A stretch of DNA of 64,000 nucleotides from an uncultured bacterium (GCA_938083085.1 CALLKX010000012.1:1-64000), one strand, 5' to 3'; positions 33,094 to 42,958 are shown, counted from the first letter of the stretch. The notes: generated from the sequence alone by a model not told the origin. Translations and numbers: made by a program.

Positions 33094-35910
33094 ATGACCA
33101 CCACCCGAAGAGCTTCTCGGAGCACCGTGCTGGGGACCGCCCTGCGCATTGGCGCCACGCTCCTGGTGCTGTCGCCGGTGGCCCTCACCGCCGCCGCGCC
33201 CCAGCAGGACCGAACCCGGGCCCTGGAGCAGATGTTGAGGCGCTTCGACAAGAACCTCGACGGGAAGATCGACCCGGACGAGTACCAGCGCGCCCCCAGG
33301 AGCTTCCGGCGCTTCGACCGCAACGGCGACGGCTTCATCTCGCGGGAGGACCTCAAGCCCGCCGACGAAGCCGCGGCCCCCGCGCGCCCCACGACGGAGC
33401 AGCGCCCCCCCACCGAGGAGGAGGTCGAGTTCTTCGAGACCCGGGTCCGGCCCGTCCTGGCCGAGGCCTGCTACTCCTGCCACGCCGAGACCTCCCCACG
33501 CATTCGTGCCCGTCTGAAGGTGGACTCCGTGGCCGCGCTCCTCGAAGGGGGCGTCTCGGGCCCGGCGCTGGTCCCTGGCGACGTGGACGGCTCCGCGCTG
33601 ATCGAGGCGGTCCGCTACGAGGACCTCACCTTCGCCATGCCCCCCAGCGGCAAGCTCGACGACGACCAGATCCGCGACCTGGAGCGCTGGGTCGCCATGG
33701 GGGCCCCCTGGCCCGAGGGACCGGAGCCCTCGATGACCATGGTCTCCGTGCGCGACTCCGCGGGCGGCGAGTCCCTCGAGCGCGAGATCGACATGGAGGA
33801 GGCCCGCGAATTCTGGTCCTTCCAGCCGGTCACCCGGCCAAAGGCCCCCCGGATCGACGGCGACCGCTGGTCCTGGACCGAGGTGGACCGCTTCCTGCGC
33901 GCCGCCATGGACGAGGAGGGCGTGCGGCCCGTCGGGGACGCCGACCGGCTGACCTGGCTCCGGCGCGTGACCTTCGACCTGACGGGGCTCGCCCCGACGC
34001 CCGAGGAGCAGAAGGCCTTCGAGCGCGATCGGTCCTCCGACGCCCACGAGAAGGTGGTCGACCGCCTCCTGGCGTCCACGGCCTTCGGTGAGCGGTTCGG
34101 CCGCCACTGGCTGGACGTGGCCCGCTTCGCGGAGTCCAGCGGCATGGACAGCAACGTCCTCTACCCCCACGCCTGGCGCTACCGCGACTTCGTCGTGGAC
34201 GCCATGAACGAGGACATGCCCTTCAACGAGTTCCTGAAGAAGCAGCTCGCCGGGGACCTCCTCGAGGCCTCGGGCCCGAACGAGCGCGCCGAGAACCTGG
34301 TGGCCACGGGCTACCTAGCGCTGGGACCGAAGAGTCATAACAGCCGCGACCCCAGGGAGTTCAGCCTGAACCTCGTCGATGAGCAGATCGACGCCATGTC
34401 CCAGGGGATGCTCGGACTCACGGTGTCCTGCGCCCGCTGCCACGACCACAAGTTCGACCCGATCCCCATCGAGGACTACTACGCGCTGGCGGGCATCTTC
34501 CTCAGCACGGAGACCCACTTCGGCACCTACCCGGGGCCCGGCAACAACCACACCGCCGAGCTGCTCCCGCTCCCCGACGGGGCGGACCTCCCCAACGGGC
34601 CCAGGCTGACCCCGGAGATCCAGCGCACCCTCGAGCAGCTCGTGCAGCGGCTCGAGCCCGAACCGGCGCCGCCCATGAGCGGCGGGAGCGGCATGCAGCG
34701 CGGCCAGATGAGCGCCGACGAGCGCGCCGCCGCGCGCCGGGAGCGGCTCCAGGGCCAGCAGGTCGCAATGCTCAAGGACCTCCTCAGCCGCTTCGACGAG
34801 GACGGCCGGGCGCTCGATGGCAACCGGCTCACCATGGGCGCCGCCGATGGCACGACCCGAGACATCGCGGTCCTGCGCCGGGGCGAGCTGAACCAGCCCG
34901 GTGAGGTCGTGGAGCGTGGCATCCCCGAGGTCTTCGACCACGCTATCGAGATCGGCGAGGGCAGCGGGCGCCTCGGGCTCGCCAGCTGGGTCGCGTCCGA
35001 GGAGAACCCCCTCACCGCCCGGGTCTGGGTGAACCGGATCTGGCTCCACCTCTTCGGCAGCGGCATCGTCCGGACCCCCGACAACTTCGGGAGCGGCGGC
35101 CAGCGCCCCGACCACCCGGAGCTCCTGGACTGGCTGGCGGCGGAGTTGATGGACTCCGGCTGGTCGACGAAGTCGCTGATCCGCGAGCTCGTCCTGTCCC
35201 ATGCCTACCGGCTCGACAGCGAGCACAGCACCTCCAATCACCGGGTGGACCCCGACGTGGTCACCCTCTGGCGCATGCCCGATCGGCGGCTCGAGGCGGA
35301 AGCGATCCGAGACGCCATCCTCCAGGCCGCCGGCGAGCTGGACCGCAGCCGCCCGGAGGGATCCCGCGTCGGCATGGTCGAGGGGGTCCTGCAGCGTGAG
35401 CAGCTGGCCGAGCTGCTCACCTCCGAACAGCCCGTCCGGTCGGTGTACTTGCCGAACCTGCGCGGCGCCACGATCGACGCCCTCGGTGTCTTCGACGCGC
35501 CGGACGCGGCCACCGTGGAGGGCGACCGGGAGGAGACCAGCGTCGCGACCCAGGCTCTGTTCATGATGAACAACGAGGTCGTGCTGCAAGCCTCGGACGC
35601 CATGGCCACGCGGCTGCTGGCGTTCGATGGCACCGAGCGGGAGCGCATCACCCTCGCCTACAGGCTGGCGCTCGGTCGGGATCCCTCCTCCTCGGAGACC
35701 ACGGGCATCTCGCGCTTCCTCAAGCAATACGAGGAGCTGACGCCCCAGCCCGAGCCCGCGCCCGCGCGCCAGCGGAGAGGCCGTCGCAGGACCCGCCCGT
35801 CCGCCCGGCCCGACTCCAGCAGGCTCACTCCCAGCTCCCCTGAGCACGCCGCCTGGGCCGCCTTCGCCCAGTCTCTCTTCCAGACCGCCGAGTTCCGGAC
35901 CCTCTACTGA
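33094..35910 (+). CDS. PSD1 and planctomycete cytochrome C domain protein (PSCyt1-DUF1549-DUF1553) with N-terminal EF-hands
   Basis: A 938-residue exported protein. A signal segment (about 12-36) is followed by two EF-hand loops (DKNLDGKID at 52-60 and DRNGDGFIS at 75-83), the PSCyt1 haem-c site CYSCH at 126-130, then PSCyt2/DUF1549 (RVTFDLTGLAPTPEE, ASTAFGERFGRHWLDVARF, SCARCHDHKFDPI, which also reads as a CxxCH) and C-terminal DUF1553 (ENPLTARVWVNRIWLHLFG, NNEVVLQASD). These proteins are planctomycete-specific, occur in dozens of copies per genome next to DUF1501 genes and are linked to polysaccharide use, though the reaction is not known. The EF-hand extension is less usual. ATG at 33094 opens the signal; GTG at 33079 is an alternative. 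Confidence 0.93.
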   Translation: MTTTRRASRSTVLGTALRIGATLLVLSPVALTAAAPQQDRTRALEQMLRRFDKNLDGKIDPDEYQRAPRSFRRFDRNGDGFISREDLKPADEAAAPARPTTEQRPPTEEEVEFFETRVRPVLAEACYSCHAETSPRIRARLKVDSVAALLEGGVSGPALVPGDVDGSALIEAVRYEDLTFAMPPSGKLDDDQIRDLERWVAMGAPWPEGPEPSMTMVSVRDSAGGESLEREIDMEEAREFWSFQPVTRPKAPRIDGDRWSWTEVDRFLRAAMDEEGVRPVGDADRLTWLRRVTFDLTGLAPTPEEQKAFERDRSSDAHEKVVDRLLASTAFGERFGRHWLDVARFAESSGMDSNVLYPHAWRYRDFVVDAMNEDMPFNEFLKKQLAGDLLEASGPNERAENLVATGYLALGPKSHNSRDPREFSLNLVDEQIDAMSQGMLGLTVSCARCHDHKFDPIPIEDYYALAGIFLSTETHFGTYPGPGNNHTAELLPLPDGADLPNGPRLTPEIQRTLEQLVQRLEPEPAPPMSGGSGMQRGQMSADERAAARRERLQGQQVAMLKDLLSRFDEDGRALDGNRLTMGAADGTTRDIAVLRRGELNQPGEVVERGIPEVFDHAIEIGEGSGRLGLASWVASEENPLTARVWVNRIWLHLFGSGIVRTPDNFGSGGQRPDHPELLDWLAAELMDSGWSTKSLIRELVLSHAYRLDSEHSTSNHRVDPDVVTLWRMPDRRLEAEAIRDAILQAAGELDRSRPEGSRVGMVEGVLQREQLAELLTSEQPVRSVYLPNLRGATIDALGVFDAPDAATVEGDREETSVATQALFMMNNEVVLQASDAMATRLLAFDGTERERITLAYRLALGRDPSSSETTGISRFLKQYEELTPQPEPAPARQRRGRRRTRPSARPDSSRLTPSSPEHAAWAAFAQSLFQTAEFRTLY

Positions 35911-35965
35911 TGAGCCCCCACCGGGCGATGCGCAGCAGCAGAACATCCACCAGCAGGACCACCAC

Positions 35966-37333
35966 ATGAACCCGTTCTCCCATCCGAGCCGGCGCGACGC
36001 GCTGCGCATGCTGTCCTCAGGGTTCGGCATGCTCGCCCTGAACGGCATCGCCGCCTCCCAGGCCCGCCAGCTGGCCTCCGCTGCCCTGCCCGGGCGAGCA
36101 AAGCGCGTCATCTTCCTGTGCATGACCGGGGCCCCGTCCCACGTGGACACGTTCGACCACAAGCCCATGCTCACCAAGCGGGACGGCGCCAGCCTCTCCG
36201 GCTTCCGTCGGGGCGCCAAGCTCATGGGCTCACCCTGGGCGTTCAAGCCCGGGGGGAAGAGCGGCCTGATGATCTCGGAGCTCCTGCCGGAGATCGGCAA
36301 GCAGGCCGACCACCTGTGTCTCTTGCACGGGATGCACACCGACGTCCCCGCCCACGCCCAGGCCACCACCAAGCTCCACACCGGCAGCTTCCAGTTCGTG
36401 CGGCCCTCCATGGGCGCGTGGACCCTCTATGGGCTCGGGACCGAGAACAAGAATCTCCCCGGCTTCGTGACCCTGAATCCTCCCCGCAACCAGGGTGGCG
36501 CCCAGAACTACGGGAGCTCCTTCCTCCCCGCCACGGTCCAGGGCATGCCCATCAAGGTCAGCGGCGGTCGGCGCGGCCGGCGGGCGCAGGACCCCGTGGC
36601 GGACATCCGGAACCCCCGTCAATCCGAGAAGCAGCAGCGCGCCCAGCTGGACCTGCTGAAGGACCTGAACAAGGCCAACGCGAGGCGCCGCAAGGGCAGC
36701 GACGACATCGACGCGGTGATCGAGTCCTATGAGCTGGCCTTCCGCATGCAGAGCGAGCTGCCAGAGCTCCTCGACATCACCAAGGAGAAGAAGAGGACCC
36801 TGGAGGCCTACGGGATCGGAGGGGCCGAGACGGACGCCTTTGGCCGCCAATGCCTTATCGCCCGCCACCTCGCGGAGGCCGGCGTGCGCTTCATCGAGGT
36901 GGGCATGGGCGGCTGGGACCACCACCGGAACCTGCGGGAGGACCTGCCCGCCAAGTGCCGCGAGATCGACAAGCCCATCGCCGCCCTGCTCGCGGACCTC
37001 GCACGCTCCGGCATGCTCGAGGAGACGCTCGTGGTCTGGAGCGGAGAGTTCGGTCGGACGCCCTACGCCCAGAACGGCGACGGCCGGGACCACAACAACC
37101 GCGGCTTCACCTCCTGGATGGCCGGCGGCGGCGTGAAGGGCGGCTTCTCCTACGGCGCCACCGACGAGAACGGCATCGAGGCCGTGGAGGGGCGCCTCTC
37201 CATCCACGACTGGCACGCCACGATCCTCCACGTCATGGGCCTCGACCACGAGGCGCTCACCTACCCCTACGCGGGACGCAACTTCCGCCTGACGGACGTG
37301 CACGGAGAGGTGGCCAGGGACATCCTCGCCTGA
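35966..37333 (+). CDS. DUF1501 protein, Tat-exported sulfatase-like partner of PSD1
   Basis: A 455-residue protein with a twin-arginine-like N-terminus (SRRDALRMLSSGFGMLAL, residues 8-25). The DUF1501 domain, distantly related to alkaline phosphatases/sulfatases, shows RVIFLCMTGAPSHVDTFDHK, LLHGMHTD, FIEVGMGGWDHH and WSGEFGRTP, followed by GRDHNNRGFTSWMAGGGVKGG. It nearly always follows a PSD1 gene, as here with a 55-bp gap, and the pair is believed to act together in the periplasm on polymer substrates; the chemistry is unproven. It converges with a Gfo/Idh/MocA gene across a strong hairpin. Confidence 0.93.
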   Translation: MNPFSHPSRRDALRMLSSGFGMLALNGIAASQARQLASAALPGRAKRVIFLCMTGAPSHVDTFDHKPMLTKRDGASLSGFRRGAKLMGSPWAFKPGGKSGLMISELLPEIGKQADHLCLLHGMHTDVPAHAQATTKLHTGSFQFVRPSMGAWTLYGLGTENKNLPGFVTLNPPRNQGGAQNYGSSFLPATVQGMPIKVSGGRRGRRAQDPVADIRNPRQSEKQQRAQLDLLKDLNKANARRRKGSDDIDAVIESYELAFRMQSELPELLDITKEKKRTLEAYGIGGAETDAFGRQCLIARHLAEAGVRFIEVGMGGWDHHRNLREDLPAKCREIDKPIAALLADLARSGMLEETLVVWSGEFGRTPYAQNGDGRDHNNRGFTSWMAGGGVKGGFSYGATDENGIEAVEGRLSIHDWHATILHVMGLDHEALTYPYAGRNFRLTDVHGEVARDILA

Positions 37334-37391
37334 CCGCACCCGCCCCCAAGGCCAGCCGCGAGGACCCACGAATCCACGCTGAGCAGGCCCA

Positions 37392-37416
37392 GGGGCGCGG
37401 GGATCCCCCGCGCCCC
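37392..37416. terminator. Bidirectional terminator, 11-bp GC stem
   Basis: GGGGCGCGGGG (37392-37402) pairs with CCCCGCGCCCC (37406-37416) around the loop ATC, in the 96-bp gap between the convergent DUF1501 and Gfo/Idh/MocA genes. Confidence 0.7.
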
Positions 37417-37429
37417 CGCCGCGTCTGGG

Positions 37430-38920
37430 TCAGCCCTTGCCGGGCACGTTGAAGCCTTCCCTGTACGTGCCGCGCATCAGCGCTGAGGCCTCGTCGTCGC
37501 CCACGTAGCGCTGCTCCTCGCGGTCCACGGCGAGCACGCGGCCGAAGGTCGGGCGGTGCTCATCGAGGTCCACGCCGTTGGCGTCCAGGTGGGCCGCGAA
37601 CCGTCGCGCCGCGTCCTGGGCCTCGGGGTCGCCGCCGAGGGTGCGCTCGATGGAGCCCATCGAGTCCTCGCACCCGAGCATGTAGGAGTCATTGGCGAGG
37701 TGGCAGTACGCCGCCGAGATGTGCCCCTCGGTCACGTTGGCGTTCAGCACCTCCGGGTCGCGCTTGCGCACCGCGTCGATGAAGTTCGCGAAGTGGTCTC
37801 CGCCGCCCTCCCAGCGGCGGATCTCCTCGCCCTTTCGGTCGTAGGCGATGGCGCGGCCGTAGTTGGAGCTGATGGCGAGGCGGCCGTCCTCGGCGTGGAG
37901 CAGGGAGCCGATGGTGAGCCCGTACTCCCGATCCATGCTGCCGCCCCACTTGCCGTTCGTCTGAGCCTCCAGGTCCCTGGGGAGCCCGCGGACCTCGAAG
38001 ATCATTGGCGCCGGATCGAGGTCGTAGTAGGCGAACATGGTGTTCGGGGTGGTGCCGTCGTCGTCGTAGCCGAAGCGGCCCCCCACGGCCACCGCCCGAC
38101 GCGGGAGCGCGCTCACCCCGAGCATGCGCCGGCACAGGTCCACCTGGTGCACACCCTGGTTCCCGAAGTCGCCGTTGCCGAAGGGGAACTGCCAGTGCCA
38201 GTCGTAGTGGTACTGACCCCGCTCGACCGGCCCCGCCGCCCGCGGGCCGGACCAGAGGTCATGGTTCACGCCTTCGGGCGGCGCCTTCGGCCCGTCGATG
38301 AGCCCGATGCTCTTGCGCGGCTTGTAGCACAGCCCCTGGGCGTAGCGCGGCGCGCCGATGCCGCCGGCGTCGAGCCAGGCGATGGACTCCTGCACCGCCC
38401 GGTGGGAGCGGCTCTGCATGCCGGACTGGACGATGCGGCCCGTGCGCTCGGCCACCTCGACCATGCGGCGCCCCTCCCAGATGTTGTGGCTGACGGGCTT
38501 CTCCACGTAGACGTCCTTGCCCGCCTCACAGGCCCAGATGGTGTGCAGGGCGTGGAGGTGGTTCGGCGTGGCGAGGGACACCGCGTCGATGTCGTCCCGG
38601 GCGAGCAGGTCGCGGACATCCTCGAAGACCGCCACCTTCCGGTCCCCCTTGCTCACCCCGGGTTCGAGCTCGGCGGCGCGCCGCTCCAGGACCCCCGCGT
38701 CCACGTCACACAGCGCCACGACCTCGACCCCATCGAGCCGGGAGTAGCCCTGGATGTGATTACCACCACGACCGCGGAGCCCGACGACTCCGACCCGGAT
38801 GACTCCCTCCTGAGAGCGCCCGCCGAGGGCCAGGGCCGGGGCCGCGACGAGGCCCGCAGCGGCCGCGGTGGTGACACGGAGGACGTCGCGGCGGAGGAGT
38901 TGCTTCTCGGAGGGGTTCAT
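37430..38920 (-). CDS. Gfo/Idh/MocA family oxidoreductase, Tat-exported
   Basis: A 496-residue protein with a Tat signal (LLRRDVLRVTTAAAAGLVAA, residues 8-27). The Rossmann motif GVVGLRGRGGNHI (about 43-55) binds NAD(P), and the signature EKPVSHN (about 142-148) holds the catalytic Lys of the family; RSHRAVQESIAWL and the C-terminal alpha/beta domain follow. Exported Gfo/Idh/MocA proteins are a planctomycete hallmark and are thought to modify sugars in the periplasm, probably with a tightly bound cofactor. The GH29 fucosidase gene lies 31 bp upstream on the same strand, so the two form an operon, and a fucosyl substrate is plausible. Confidence 0.9.
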   Translation of the reverse strand: MNPSEKQLLRRDVLRVTTAAAAGLVAAPALALGGRSQEGVIRVGVVGLRGRGGNHIQGYSRLDGVEVVALCDVDAGVLERRAAELEPGVSKGDRKVAVFEDVRDLLARDDIDAVSLATPNHLHALHTIWACEAGKDVYVEKPVSHNIWEGRRMVEVAERTGRIVQSGMQSRSHRAVQESIAWLDAGGIGAPRYAQGLCYKPRKSIGLIDGPKAPPEGVNHDLWSGPRAAGPVERGQYHYDWHWQFPFGNGDFGNQGVHQVDLCRRMLGVSALPRRAVAVGGRFGYDDDGTTPNTMFAYYDLDPAPMIFEVRGLPRDLEAQTNGKWGGSMDREYGLTIGSLLHAEDGRLAISSNYGRAIAYDRKGEEIRRWEGGGDHFANFIDAVRKRDPEVLNANVTEGHISAAYCHLANDSYMLGCEDSMGSIERTLGGDPEAQDAARRFAAHLDANGVDLDEHRPTFGRVLAVDREEQRYVGDDEASALMRGTYREGFNVPGKG

Positions 38921-38951
38921 GGTGTTCAGCGGGTAGCGGTGTGCAATGGGT

Positions 38952-40565
38952 TCAGTCCAGGGGCTCGATGGAGCCCTCGAAGTCGATAGCGATGACGCTG
39001 ACGGCGGGGTCGGGCGCGGTGCCTGTGAGCCGCAGCTCGATGCCCTCGTCGGTCGCGCGGACCGCCACGGGATCGCCGGGACGGGCCAGCAGGGTCGCGG
39101 CGGTGGGCTTCATCCGGGCTCCCTTGAGCGTCACGAGGCCGCTCTCTGGCCAGCGGTAGACGTGGGCGAACAGCCGGCGGCGCTCGGGGTTCCAGGTGGT
39201 GCGCCCGAAGTCCTGTGCTCCGAAGGGGCTCTTGGAGGCGCCGTAGATGGACTCCCCGTTCACGCCGAGCCAGCGCCCCATGGCCTCCAGCCGCTCCACC
39301 TCGAAGGCCGCCAGGGTGCCGTCCGCCTTCGGCCCGAGGTTGAACTCGATGTTGCCGTTGTCCGACACCACATCCACCACCATCTGCACGGTCTGCGCCG
39401 TGGTCAGGATGTTGTCCTCGTGCTCGTTGCGGTTGTACCCGTAGCTGTTCCCAAAGCCCCGCCACATGGCCCACGGCTTGGTGCGGTCGATGTCCGCGTG
39501 GTACTCGACGTGGTAGAAGTCGCCGTACACCCCGCGCGTGTCCGAGACCCCCTCCTTGGCCTGACCGAAGCGGTCGTTGACCGCCACCTGCTGGCCGCGC
39601 TCAGCCGCCTGGTTGTAGTAGTAGGCGATGATCTGGCGGCCGCGCCAGTGGGGGTAGCCATGCTCCCACTCCCCGTCGAAGCACAGGCTGTCGGGGTGGT
39701 AGCGGTCGATGAGCTCCTTGATCTGCGGGATCATGAAGTCGTCCACGTACTCGGCGGGGTCCCCGTCGAGGTCGCGGTCCTCCAGGGGCTGGAACCCCTT
39801 GTAGGGTGCCGCCCCGGGCCTCCCCGTGTAGGCCGGGTTGAACCACTCGTAGAACGAGTAGTAGAGGCCCACCCGGATGCCTCGCTTGCGCGCCGCAGCG
39901 ACGAGCTCGCCGTAGAGGTCGCGCTTGGGGCCGCAGTCCACCGCGTCCCGCCCGGTGTAGGCGCTGTCGAAGAGGCAGAAGCCATCGTGGTGCTTGGCGG
40001 TGATGAAGAAGTACTTCGCCCCCGCTCGCTCGAAGAGCTCCATCCAGGCGTCCGCGTCGAAGTCGGCCGCGTCGAAGGCCTCCGCCTTTCCCGTCTCGAG
40101 GTTCGCCGTGCCGTCAATGAAGGCGTCGTAGGGCACCCCGCCGTAGACGCGGCTGTGGTGCTCCTTGACCGCCTCGTTGGACTGCATCCACTGCCAGTAC
40201 CACTCCGCGTAGGCGACGCCGTAGGGCGAGTCCTTTCGCGGGGTCCAGCCCGGGACCGCGTACGGGCCCCAGTGGGCGCTGATCCCGACCTTCGAGTCCT
40301 TGAACCAACGGGGCAACGGGTGCTCGATGAGCGACGCCCAGGACGGCGCAAACGGCCCCTGCTCGATGACCGGCGCGAGCATCGGGTGGAGCCGCTCGAT
40401 CGCGGGGTCCTCGGTGGGAAGACCGGAAGGCGCCTTCTCTCCCAGAGATGGGTTGCTCTCCTGGGGCTCCACGGCGCCCTCCGCCGAGGGTGCGGCCACA
40501 AACAGGCCGAGCGGGAGGAGCACCGCGGCAACGAGACGAGCGGTTCGAAGGGGGCTGTTCTTCAT
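38952..40565 (-). CDS. Alpha-L-fucosidase (GH29)
   Basis: A 537-residue secreted glycoside hydrolase. Signal peptide about 1-30. The GH29 barrel begins near residue 85 (WFKDSKVGISAHWGPYAVPG) and contains YFFITAKHHDGFCLFDS (about 185-201) and GLYYSFYEWFNP; Asp297 in SLCFDGEW is the expected nucleophile. It releases terminal L-fucose from fucoidan-like polysaccharides or glycans, supplying the sugar for which a transporter and catabolic enzymes lie elsewhere in this window. First gene of an operon with the exported Gfo/Idh/MocA oxidoreductase. Acid/base Glu cannot be placed confidently because it varies in GH29. Confidence 0.93.
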   Translation of the reverse strand: MKNSPLRTARLVAAVLLPLGLFVAAPSAEGAVEPQESNPSLGEKAPSGLPTEDPAIERLHPMLAPVIEQGPFAPSWASLIEHPLPRWFKDSKVGISAHWGPYAVPGWTPRKDSPYGVAYAEWYWQWMQSNEAVKEHHSRVYGGVPYDAFIDGTANLETGKAEAFDAADFDADAWMELFERAGAKYFFITAKHHDGFCLFDSAYTGRDAVDCGPKRDLYGELVAAARKRGIRVGLYYSFYEWFNPAYTGRPGAAPYKGFQPLEDRDLDGDPAEYVDDFMIPQIKELIDRYHPDSLCFDGEWEHGYPHWRGRQIIAYYYNQAAERGQQVAVNDRFGQAKEGVSDTRGVYGDFYHVEYHADIDRTKPWAMWRGFGNSYGYNRNEHEDNILTTAQTVQMVVDVVSDNGNIEFNLGPKADGTLAAFEVERLEAMGRWLGVNGESIYGASKSPFGAQDFGRTTWNPERRRLFAHVYRWPESGLVTLKGARMKPTAATLLARPGDPVAVRATDEGIELRLTGTAPDPAVSVIAIDFEGSIEPLD

Positions 40566-40954
40566 GGGAGAGGGGGCACCGAGACCTGCCCCACCCTACC
40601 CCGATCGCGCGCTGCCCTCAGGGTCGGAGCCGCGACTCGCCTCGAATGCGAAGCAGGGGTCGACCACCTCGAGGGCCTGCGCCGCTCGGGCCCTCCATCG
40701 TCGACGCGGTGCACCCCTGGGTGGCCCCGCCCGCCACGCCCCAAGCGCTGCGCCCCCGCTGCGATGAGCCTCAAGCTGGAGTACCCCATCGCCAGGTCAA
40801 GGCAGCGGCAGCGTGTCGCAACGCCGTCCACGAAAGGGAATCGCGCGGTGTGGATCCAGGCCGCGGCACGTTCCGGCCCCCCATCGCTCCCGTGCCGACG
40901 CTCGCCGTCCTATCTTCGAGGCATGGATCCACTCGCCCGACCTGGAGGCCCAGC
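40566..40954. other. Intergenic region before octahaem gene
   Basis: These 389 bp separate the divergent fucosidase and cytochrome genes and hold no supported gene apart from a possible 14-codon frame at 40923. TATCTT (40911-40916) lies 6 nt before that ATG and is the best -10 box here. GGAGG at 40944-40948 precedes TTG 40955. Confidence 0.45.
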
Positions 40955-40967
40955 TTGCTGGCGCTGA
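40923..40967 (+). CDS. Possible 14-residue leader peptide overlapping the octahaem start
   Basis: ATG at 40923, placed 6 nt after TATCTT in the same leaderless arrangement as other genes here, opens MDPLARPGGPACWR and ends at TGA 40965-40967, overlapping the proposed TTG start (40955) of the cytochrome in another frame. It may be a coupling leader, or the true start of the cytochrome if one base is missing from the assembly. Very short, so only suggestive. Confidence 0.3.
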   Translation: MDPLARPGGPACWR

Positions 40968-42958
40968 TCGCTCTGGGTGAGGCCACGGCGACAGGGCTCG
41001 CAGGGACCTCGTTCGCTGGCGGAGCGCTGGCGGCGACGGTGGGGCTCGGCCTCGTCGCGGCGCTCGCCTGCCTCCTCCCCTCAGGGCTGGGCCTGACGTG
41101 GCGCACGGTCGTGCTGGCGGTGGCCGTCTCCGTGGGGTCGGGGATCTGGTTCGGGGGCGACCCGAGCCTCCCCTTCCACGCCCCGCCCACGCCCACCGAC
41201 CGGGTCCTCGAGACCCCCAGCGAGGGCTATCTCACGTCCAACGATTGCCGCGCGTGCCACCCTGGCCAGTACGCCACGTGGCACGAGTCCTACCACAGCA
41301 CGATGACCCAGGTCGTCGAGCCAGACACCGTGCAGGCCACCTTCGAGGGTGACCTCCACGTGCGCGGCAGGGACTACCGACTGGAGCGGCGCGGCGACGA
41401 CTACTTCGGCTCGTTCCCCCTCGACTCGGCGGACGGACAGAGCTCACAGATGAAGACCGTGCGCCTCACCCAGGTGACCGGCAGCCACCACATGCAGGTG
41501 TTCTGGTACAGCTTCGGCGACCAGCGCGGCCTCGGCATGTTCCCGCTCTACTTCCACCTCGAGGAGCAGCGCTGGATCCCCTGGTCCTCGGTGTTTCTGA
41601 TGCGCCCCGACTTCCATGCCAAGGAAGACGTCGGGCGCTGGAACGCGCACTGCGTGAAGTGTCACACGACGGATGCGCGCTCCCGCATGCTCGAGATGAC
41701 GCCCGCTGCCACGGCCGCCGCAGAGACCGAGGTCGGAGAGTACGGCATCTCCTGCGAGGCCTGCCACGGGCCCGGTGACGTGCACGCCGGGCTGAACCGC
41801 AACCCCCTGCGCCGCTACCAGCAGCACCTCACGGACACCGCGGACGAGTCCATCGTCCTCCCCACCCGGCTCGACGCGAAGGCCTCCGCGCACGTCTGCG
41901 CCCAGTGCCACTCGGTCCACGCGCTGGTCCCCAAACAGTTCGAGGACGCGCAGGAGCACGGCAACCCCTACCGGCCCGGCGGGGACCTTGAGGCCAGCCA
42001 GATCGTTTACGGCGGACGCCGGAAACGAGGGACCGAGGAGATGGCTCGCTCGAAGCCGGGGTTCGTGCGGAACCACTTCTGGCCGGACGGGATGATCCGC
42101 GTCGGCGGGCGTGAGTTCAACGGACTGCAGCGGTCACCGTGCTACGCCCACGGGGATCCTGAGCGGGGGATCATGACCTGCTCCTCCTGTCACTCCGCTC
42201 ACCGCTTCACGGGTGACGGGGAGCGGGCCGCCCAGCCGATCGACGAGTGGACCGACGACCAGCTCGGGCCCGGCATGCGCTCCAACGCCTCCTGCCTTCA
42301 GTGCCACGGAGAGCTCAGCGGCGACGTCGCCCTCGCGAGCCACACGCGGCACGCCGTGGACTCGAGCGGCAGCTCTTGCACCAACTGCCACATGCCCCAC
42401 ACGAGCTGGGGCCTCATGAAGGCAACGCGCTCCCACGAGATCTCGTCGCCCAGCGTTCAGGTCCAGCTCGACACCGGCCGCCCCAACGCCTGCAGCATGT
42501 GCCACCTCGACCGATCCCTCGGCTGGGTGAACGACGCCCTGGTGGAGGGGTACGGGGCCGCCCCGGTGGCCATGGAGGCTGACGATCAAGACCTGCCCGT
42601 CGCCGTCGTCGCGGCGCTCCGCGGTGACGCGGGCCAGCGCGGCATCGTCGCCTGGGCCATGGGCTGGGAGCCGGCCCTCGAGGCCTCGGGGAGCGGGTGG
42701 ATGGAGCGCTTGCTCGCCACCCTCATGCTCGACACCTACGACGCGGTGCGCTTCAACGCCATGCGCGCCCTCCGCCTCCAGCCGGGCTACGAGTCCATGG
42801 ACGTGGACTTCCTCGCGGACGAGGCCGACCGGGAGCGGATCAGGGACCAGATCCTCGAGCGTTGGCGAGCCCACGGCAGCGGCGTCGACATCCCCGACGC
42901 GCTGCACAAGCGCCTGCTCCAGGAACGCGACCTGACCCCGGTCTACCTGTCGGAGTGA
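40955..42958 (+). CDS. Membrane-anchored octahaem c-type cytochrome
   Basis: About 667 residues. Two to three hydrophobic segments (about 1-60) anchor it, and the rest is periplasmic with eight CxxCH haem sites: CRACH, CVKCH, CEACH, CAQCH, CSSCH, CLQCH, CTNCH and CSMCH. GSHHMQVFW between haems 1 and 2 recalls cytochrome c554-family proteins of planctomycetes and Acidobacteria. The C-terminal 150 residues are helical and haem-free (HEAT-like), with no recognisable catalytic motif, so electron transfer or a reductase role is possible but unassigned. The start is uncertain: TTG 40955 has GGAGG 6 nt upstream and opens the first membrane segment; GTG 40892 is in frame; ATG 40923 is out of frame. 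Confidence 0.8.
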   Translation: MLALIALGEATATGLAGTSFAGGALAATVGLGLVAALACLLPSGLGLTWRTVVLAVAVSVGSGIWFGGDPSLPFHAPPTPTDRVLETPSEGYLTSNDCRACHPGQYATWHESYHSTMTQVVEPDTVQATFEGDLHVRGRDYRLERRGDDYFGSFPLDSADGQSSQMKTVRLTQVTGSHHMQVFWYSFGDQRGLGMFPLYFHLEEQRWIPWSSVFLMRPDFHAKEDVGRWNAHCVKCHTTDARSRMLEMTPAATAAAETEVGEYGISCEACHGPGDVHAGLNRNPLRRYQQHLTDTADESIVLPTRLDAKASAHVCAQCHSVHALVPKQFEDAQEHGNPYRPGGDLEASQIVYGGRRKRGTEEMARSKPGFVRNHFWPDGMIRVGGREFNGLQRSPCYAHGDPERGIMTCSSCHSAHRFTGDGERAAQPIDEWTDDQLGPGMRSNASCLQCHGELSGDVALASHTRHAVDSSGSSCTNCHMPHTSWGLMKATRSHEISSPSVQVQLDTGRPNACSMCHLDRSLGWVNDALVEGYGAAPVAMEADDQDLPVAVVAALRGDAGQRGIVAWAMGWEPALEASGSGWMERLLATLMLDTYDAVRFNAMRALRLQPGYESMDVDFLADEADRERIRDQILERWRAHGSGVDIPDALHKRLLQERDLTPVYLSE

